Assembly: GCA_029706075.1 (NCBI GenBank)
Contig: JAINUG010000479.1
Coordinates: forward strand, 186,001 to 250,000
DNA length: 64,000 nucleotides
From: Aldrovandia affinis
Taxonomy: Eukaryota > Chordata > Actinopteri > Notacanthiformes > Halosauridae
Reading direction: 5' to 3'
Part shown: one piece after another, positions 58,824-64,000 of the stretch
Layout: the number at the start of each line of letters is the position of its first letter
How positions within the stretch are numbered: the stretch's first letter is position 1
Notes under the pieces: generated by a model
Database searches by the model: none
Told to the model about the DNA's origin: nothing
The model's input: only the letters and a program-made list of their open reading frames with translations
Position numbers and translations under genes: made by a program

Positions 58824-60676
58824 CATAGTGTAGCAATGTAATACAGGTACAGAGCAGTGTGTGCGTGTGTGTATGTCTGTGTGTGTGTGTGTTCATAGTG
58901 TAGAGGTATGATTCAGGTACAGAGCAGTGTGTGTGTTCATAGTGTCTACAGACTCAGGTCCCTACAGTGAAAAGTGAGTATTTTGACTGGGCACATTGTT
59001 GGCCTGTCCAGTTCTCTGAACTCTACTTCGGTATGCTCACTGCCCCATGGATGACAATTGACAGCCAAACAAGAGCTCTAACTCATATCTTTCAACTCTT
59101 CATTTTTCCAGGGAAATGGTGTAATAACGAATCTGTATTGTACAGCAGTGGTCCCTAACTTTGGTCCTGGGGACCCACTGTGTATGCTGGTTTTTGTTAC
59201 AGCCAGTCTCTTTATCAGTTCAGGTTGTGGAAAACGTGTGCAGAGTTACCATTATTTTTTCCTTAAACTTATTTCAACACAATGCAGTCTTGGCTCATTG
59301 CCGTTTGCTCTGTCATTGAACTCTTCATTTTCCACAAACGGTTTAGTTTCAGTGACCAGGTGTCCACATTTTCAGCAATTAGGCCCCCACTGATTTCACC
59401 TCCCAGTCTATAATTTAATAATCTTTCTAAAAAAGGTAACCAATTAACAGCTAGTTATAATTCAGTGTTTGCAATTATGGTTGGAACAAAACCCAGCACA
59501 CATTGTGGGTCCCCAGGACCGAGGTTAAGAGCCACTGTTGTACAGGGTCGTGTTAACCTCTTCCTGTCAGCCCCCTAGCGTTATTCCACCAACGCCTGAG
59601 AACTAGCATAATTCACAATTCATAAATATTATTCATTGGAATTATTAACATTTTTAATTTGCTTGCCAAAGGCAAATTACGTTACTATGGTAACAGAACT
59701 CTGTCAGCATCCTATGCCTTATACTCACTAACAAGATATCTAAAGTTACCAAGGTAATATCTCAATATATGTAGCTGGGAAACTACTTTACTGTCTGAAT
59801 TTTATGAACAAACTACTTCCAGAATGTATAGTCTTAGGCTAAGTAATTATACATATGCTATAGGTTTAAGGTTTTCAAACTCCAGTAACTTTAGTTTACA
59901 AAATTAGCTAGCTGCTAAGTTGGCTAGCAAATTAACTTTAGCTAAACATATTGCTAGCACAAGCTAAGAACTATTAAGCACTCCTAATATTAATGTTGCT
60001 GCCTAAATTGAACAAACCAGCTCTACTGACTACTATTTCTTGTCCTAAGTATTATGTGTTAGTGGTGTTAACACTGCTGTGTTATTAGATCTACAGGAGC
60101 AAGCGCTGTGTTGACTACATTGATGCACGGAGAGAAACACACTCCAACTGGATGAGGTTAGTAGTCGTGTCTAGAGAAATCACTCCATCTTTGCATTATT
60201 TTGTCTCTCCATCTCTCTTCCCTCTCCATTTACACTGCCTCTGTTCATCTTTGGTGTGACGTAAGGCCTGGGTACCCCATCCAATCCCCACGGGTTTGGG
60301 GCAGGCCAGGCCGGGCTGAATTATTATTATTATTCAAGGTTTGCCCTGGCATTTTTGAGGGCTTCTGTAATGGAATTGGTTCTGCCTGCAGCAAGTTTCA
60401 AACCGAGGATCTCAATGCGACAAGAGAGCGATTTATCCCGCTGAGCTAAAGACTCAAGTCTCTAAGTCTGGGAACTAATCACACTCTTACCGACGTCACA
60501 TTCTGTAGCAGACGCTCAGGCGTTAACCCCACGTACCGGAGATCCACCGGGATCCACACTATGAACACACACACTGCTCTGTACCTGAATCATACCTCTA
60601 CACTATGAACACACACACACAGACATACACACACGCACACACTGCTCTGTACCTGTATTACATTGCTACACTATGA

Positions 60677-60752
<76 letters not shown>

Positions 60753-61627
60753 ACACACCTATAATATAATATGCCATTTAGCAGACGCTTTTATCCAAAA
60801 CGACTTACAGTAGTGAATGTATACATTTTCAGTATATGTGGGGTATATGTGGGGATTGAACCCACAACCTAAGCGTTGCCAACGCTGTGCTCTACCAACT
60901 GAGCCACAGAGACCATACACCTCTACACTATGAACACACACGCTGCTCTGTACCTGTATTACACCTCCGGTGGATCCACCATGTATAATCCATTTAGTGG
61001 CAGACGCACGGCGGGTGGTGGGGTGGGGGGGTACGGAGGGTCAACCCCTCAAGAAAACTGTGTTATTTAATCCAAATCTGCATTTTCACATGATTTCAGA
61101 CCATTAACAATACATATTTATGTAATGGAGGAAAAGTACACTTTATCTGAAACAGGCCTTTCAGACCAAATCTGACTCCCAAAATGCTATCTAACACAGT
61201 TCTATGTAAACTGATGGGACAGTTAATGCAAACTCACTCTCTTTCAAGCTAACATTAGCTAGCCTTAATGTTCCTGAATGCTGCCACCGACTCCCTGTCA
61301 GGCAGCACCACTGTCAACCATCACTCTGAAGCTAGCTGCTACAGAGATAAAATAAGTTGATAAAGTATCACTTGCTAGCTAGCTCGGTTCATGGAATGAA
61401 GGAATAAACGTGGCACAGAACCAGTTCACTTGCCACTGGCTAATGTGTAAAACCTAAATCGAGACAGATGAGAGCAGGGAGACTCGAGGTGAGAGAGAAA
61501 GATGCGGGGCGCGCGCTCAGAGCCTGGCAAGCAAGGCTAGTGGCAAATTGTGCTTGTAGACACTTTTGAATAAAGCCTCTTTTTTTCCTGAAAAGGAGTT
61601 CTGTCTCTGTCTTTCCCTCTCTCTCTG

Positions 61628-61675
<48 letters not shown>

Positions 61676-62894
61676 GTATGTGAACTGTGCACGTAATGAA
61701 GAGGAGCAGAACCTTGTGGCATTCCAGTACAGAGGCTCCATTCTGTATCGCTGCTTTAAGCCCATTCTCCCAGGCCGCGAGCTGCTGGTGTGGTACGGAG
61801 AGGAGTACGCCAAAGACCTGATCATCACCTTCGACTACCTGTGGAGCAACAAGTGCTCTGCTAAAGGTGCCTGCGTGTCTCTACTCCTTAACCCTTAACA
61901 CTGGCAGCATGCCCTTTTCAAAGGTTAATTACTCTGCCATCCTCAAACTGCCAAGTGCCGTCAGAAGGACAGTTTTTCAGTTCAGTCAATTCTGTTTTAT
62001 TTAGCAAAGTAGCATCCTGTCTTTTTGTAAATTGTCCTATTTTACAGGACAACGCCTCTGGCATCCGTATTGCTAGTTACAGTTATGAATACATACATTT
62101 TTCAGTATATTTGGGCCCAATGGGAATTGAACCCACAACCTAATTTTCATTGAAATAAGCTGGAAAAATCTAAGGTGCTCAAAACAAACCAAATGTCAAA
62201 AAAGAACGGTCCCCTTATGGAGTCTGTTATCTCTGTCCTGATCTCTGGCTCTCTCTCTCTCTGACATCATTCTCTCTTTCCTCCACCAGAGGGCGAGAGG
62301 GTATCATCTGAGTTCTTCTACTGTACTCAGTGTCCGCTTTCCTACACAGCAGAGGTTTACCTGCACAAGCACATCAAGAGATCTCACCCTGACGAATATG
62401 TGAGACTGCTCAGAGCTGGATCAGTCACTTCACAGACACTCCAGCCTTCCAGCAGCTCCCCTCATATTCTCCCCAATACATTGCAGCTCCCCCAGTGTGG
62501 GAAGAGTTTCAGTACAGATGGAACTCTTAAACAGCACCAGCGAACTCACACAGGGGAGAGGCTGTACCACTGTGCACAGTGTGGGAAGAGTTTCAGTCAG
62601 TCAGGTAACCTAAAGAGACACCAACGAACTCACACACGGGAGAGGCCGTACCACTGTGCACAGTGTGGGAAGAGTTTCAGTGACTCAGGTAACCTAAAGA
62701 GACACCAGCGAACTCACACAGGGGAGAGGCTGTACCACTGTGAACAGTGTGGGAAGAGTTTCAGTCAAGATGCACATCTTAAACAGCACCAGCGAACTCA
62801 CACAGGGGAGAGGCTGTACCACTGTGCACAGTGTGGGAAGAGTTTCAGTCAGTCAAGCAACCTAAAGAGACACCAGCAATCTCACACAAAGTAG
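55353..62894 (+). CDS. prdm9: PRDM9/PRDM7-like histone methyltransferase with zinc-finger array
   Basis: PRDM9 trimethylates histone H3 (K4, K36) at sites chosen by its finger array and so places meiotic recombination hotspots. The firm coding exons are 58223-58494 ([20 protein letters not shown] to SGYSWM), 60089-60156 ([20 protein letters not shown]), 61676-61866 ([27 protein letters not shown]) and 62290-62894. Phases agree: 2+270, 66+2, 1+189+1 and 2+603 nt, giving 378 residues from the first cysteine block. Tyrosines stand at all three catalytic positions (58438, 61746, 61794; mammalian Y276, Y341, Y357). Likely upstream exons are 55326-55370 (start MSSSEE), 56742-56902 and 57722-57821. 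No KRAB or SSXRD is visible, as in many teleost PRDM9 copies. The start at 55353 is inferred. An alternative reading is a PRDM7/9 paralogue with non-meiotic use. Confidence 0.85.
56181..56548 (+). mobile_element. tRNA-derived SINE, group C, 15-bp target duplication
   Basis: The head is GGCCTCCCGGGTGGTCTAGT (box A) and GGGGTCAATTCC (box B). The 3' end is GGCTACTAAATTGGGAGAAA. AAGTATAGCTAGCCG is duplicated at 56166-56180 and 56549-56563. The tail is unrelated to groups A and B. Confidence 0.9.
56742..56902 (+). CDS. Candidate second coding exon
   Basis: It follows a TACTTCTTCAG acceptor. In the phase left by MSSSEE it reads [20 protein letters not shown] then [20 protein letters not shown], open through a GTGAAG donor at 56903. 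It has no similarity I know. Joining it to the next exon needs the second of two overlapping acceptors there (57724), which keeps the frame open. Confidence 0.3.
57722..57821 (+). CDS. Probable exon before the SET region
   Basis: It follows TTTCGCAG. The frame is [20 protein letters not shown] then [13 protein letters not shown], ending one base into a codon at a GTACAG donor. That base plus AC from 58223 makes aspartate, then CEEC, so the phase fits. In mammals this place holds SSXRD and a basic RERKG-like stretch, which is not seen here. Confidence 0.5.
57953..58222 (+). repeat. CCCTCT-type polypyrimidine tract ending at the SET-exon acceptor
   Basis: About 270 bp of almost pure C/T runs straight into the acceptor of the exon at 58223. 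The complementary strand is pure purine and can form triplex (H-)DNA. Confidence 0.95.
58552..58945 (+). repeat. Inverted duplication, arm 1
   Basis: A segment with GT runs, TTCATAGTGTAGAGGTGTA motifs and a SINE-B. Its reverse complement is at 60560-60968, including the SINE at the same relative place. Confidence 0.85.
58607..58760 (+). mobile_element. tRNA-derived SINE, group B
   Basis: TCTGTGGCTCAGTTGGTAGA, GGTTCAATCCC and the GTAAGTCGCTTTGGATAAAA tail, then a GT microsatellite of about 60 bp (58763-58822). Confidence 0.9.
59146..59537. mobile_element. hAT MITE (392 bp) in a PRDM9-like intron
   Basis: The ends are CAGTGGTCCCTAACTTTGGT and the complement of CAGTGGCTCTTAACCTCGGT. A perfect 8-bp duplication, TTGTACAG, flanks it (59138-59145, 59538-59545). 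No coding. Confidence 0.9.
60245..60475 (-). mobile_element. tRNA-like SINE head, antisense
   Basis: The complement contains TAGCTCAGCGGGATAAATCG (box A) and CTCGGTTTGAAAC (box B), then a GC-rich body. The family is not identified. Confidence 0.5.
60560..60968 (-). repeat. Inverted duplication, arm 2
   Basis: The reverse complement of 58552-58945 with slight length changes in the CA runs. It is bordered by GATCCACCGG/CCGGTGGATC motifs on both sides. Confidence 0.85.
60763..60916 (-). mobile_element. SINE-B inside inverted arm 2
   Basis: The complement of 58607-58760. It was copied with the duplication and is not an independent insertion. Confidence 0.9.
61615..61675 (+). repeat. TC microsatellite at the acceptor of the third SET exon
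   Basis: A run of CT dinucleotides ends in TCTCAG directly before 61676. Confidence 0.95.
62083..62143 (-). mobile_element. SINE-B fragment, antisense
   Basis: The complement of the box B/post-box region (GAATTGAACCCACAACCTA). The head and tail are missing. Confidence 0.65.
62290..62894 (+). repeat. Zinc-finger exon with 84-bp tandem C2H2 units
   Basis: It encodes a post-SET finger ([21 protein letters not shown]-x4-H), a linker, a finger whose first cysteine is leucine ([18 protein letters not shown]), then four fingers of exactly 84 bp starting at 62568, 62652, 62736 and 62820. Helix residues -1/2/3/6 are Q/G/N/R, D/G/N/R, Q/A/H/Q and Q/S/N/R. The stop is directly after QQSHTK. The units are almost identical outside the helix positions, the pattern of a young, gene-converting array. 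Confidence 0.9.
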
Positions 62895-62930
62895 AGACTG
62901 AATCAAACACGTTTCACCCTGGACATGGGT

Positions 62931-62969
<39 letters not shown>

Positions 62970-63150
62970 ACATGTTAAATCAGTTTGCATATGCTCCTGT
63001 TAATTTCTTTGTTTTACAGTTGAGTTTGTTAGTTTTTCATTTTAGATTTAAATAAGCATTGTTCCATCTGTTCTATTGTATTAAATGTTGTTTTACTTAA
63101 TTGTTTAATGTTAATACATTTTACTAATGTCGTGTTTTGGAAATAAAGGG
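62895..63150 (+). other. 3' untranslated region with GT run and poly(A) signal
   Basis: A GT microsatellite at 62934-62968 and AATAAA at 63142-63147 follow the PRDM9-like stop codon. Confidence 0.6.
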
Positions 63151-63329
63151 CTTTTTCTTTCCCCCATGATGGCTGTATTCTCTCCAGGGAATAGGTGAAG
63201 GCGAGGCAGCGTGTGAGTGTTGGTGATGTGCAAGCCGGTGTTTTACTACCTGTTTATTTGGATAACAGGATCAATTCTGTTCATTTGTATAGCGCTTTAA
63301 TAAGTATATTGTCACAAAGCAGCTTTATA

Positions 63330-63400
63330 GAGTATTAGATTAGATTAGATTCAAATTTATTGTCATTGTACAGTACAGGTACAGTACAGCAAAAATAAGT
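63330..63400 (-). mobile_element. LINE-type 3' tail scrap
   Basis: TTAGATTAGATT repeats and TTTATTGTCATTGTACAGTA resemble an antisense LINE tail. Weak. Confidence 0.3.
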
Positions 63401-64000
63401 TTAGTATCTAACCAGAGTGCAAAGTTCAGCCATTTTAGATGACGTAGCACCCATAGTCACTCGCTCTGTCCGCCCTGTAAACTCCTCCCCATGGATGAAC
63501 GATGAGATCAGAGAGCTGAGACGCAAGTGTAGAAAGACAGAGAGGCTCTGGAAATCTTCCAACCTCCAAGTACACCGTCTGTATCTCAGAGAGCTGATTT
63601 TAGATTTTAACATCTTAGTCAAAAATGCTAGGGCAGCTTATTTTTCCAACCTGATCTCCTCTTGCAAGCACAACCCTAGAGTATTATTTAGCACCATTAA
63701 CTCCCTAGTCAATCCACCTCCCCCATCTGTACCTGTTTTTTCAGATAATGATTGTAATGGTTTCCTTTTGTTTTTTGTCAACAAAGTGGCTGATGTGAGG
63801 GCGAGCATAAACCCCTCCCCCTCCCCTCTCCCGCCCCCTTTCCTCTCTGCCCAGCCAATTCATCTTTGAGTAGCTTCTCCACCATCTCCCTAAACACCCT
63901 TACAGACCTAGTGAGCTCTATGAAGTCCTCCTCAATCCCCCTAGACATTCTACCTACATCTCTGTTGAAGGAAGTCATGAGCTCTGTGGGCCCGAGTTTA
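63401..64000 (+). mobile_element. L2-clade LINE, linker and start of RT, cut by the window end
   Basis: The frame 63417-63869 reads VRPVNSSPWMNDEIRELRRK, CRKTERLWKSSNLQVHRLYL, LVKNARAAYFSNLISSCKHN and PRVLFSTINSLVNPPPPSVP, the stretch between endonuclease and RT in L2 elements. A shifted frame then gives SSMKSSSIPLDILPTSLLKE, the approach to RT motif 1. A frameshift lies near 63865, so it is inactive. Confidence 0.8.

Noticed and set aside
61517-61828. Open frame on the - strand with Arg-Glu repeats
   Set aside because: It is the complement of the TC microsatellite and the SET exon.

Overview
This is teleost fish nuclear DNA. Spliced eukaryotic exons, fish LINE/SINE families, Tc1, hAT and piggyBac relics and long microsatellites all point that way. 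Species cannot be fixed from sequence alone. One host gene is clearly recognisable, a PRDM9/PRDM7-type gene on the + strand at about 54.7-63.15 kb. A lone CARD-encoding exon sits at 49.5 kb on the - strand. Almost everything else is transposable-element DNA, much of it nested.

Layout. 1-8448: an L1-type LINE (+) cut by three insertions: a 638-bp hAT MITE (1136-1773), a 3.4-kb transposon of unfamiliar type with a repeated 16-bp motif (2444-5855), and a 1.6-kb hAT (6777-8405). 8452-17900: L2-clade LINE sequence on the - strand, split by a 6.7-kb hAT with a ZNF862-like transposase (10254-16945). That hAT itself contains an L2 tail, a piggyBac relic and a tRNA-SINE. 18473-21530: a Tc1 element holding a hAT that holds a piggyBac MITE. 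21946-24384: a fold-back element with arms of about 0.5 kb and TTAA ends. 24385-27280: mostly unassigned. 27281-30366: a long-TIR transposon whose broken gene encodes a protein with all the motif blocks of FEN/XPG-like nucleases; its TIRs carry YY1-like motifs. 30367-36480: unassigned DNA, LINE scraps and a retroviral-type LTR. 36490-42368: L1 on the - strand, split by a TTF-type hAT (37267-40628). 42369-43790: another hAT transposase (-). 43915-45140: a gypsy integrase tail interrupted by a LINE C-terminus. 45147-45588: minisatellite. 45.9-54.5 kb: L2/SINE pieces, a solo gypsy LTR (50285-50903), a Tigger-like MITE and a minisatellite built from a SINE promoter box.

The PRDM9-like gene has a PR/SET domain split over three exons with all three catalytic tyrosine positions kept. 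A last exon follows with the conserved post-SET finger, one finger that has lost a cysteine, and four tandem 84-bp C2H2 fingers. I find no KRAB or SSXRD sequence upstream. Introns hold SINEs, a hAT MITE, long CT tracts next to two splice acceptors, and an inverted duplication of about 0.4 kb whose arms flank the 68-nt exon.

Three tRNA-derived SINE groups are present. Two share the 3' tail of the L2 LINEs found here (GTAAGTCGCTTTGGATAA), so the L2 elements probably mobilised them. The strongest leads are the FEN-like transposon, the 16-bp-motif transposon, the PRDM9 architecture with its exon-flanking inverted repeat, and the orphan CARD exon.
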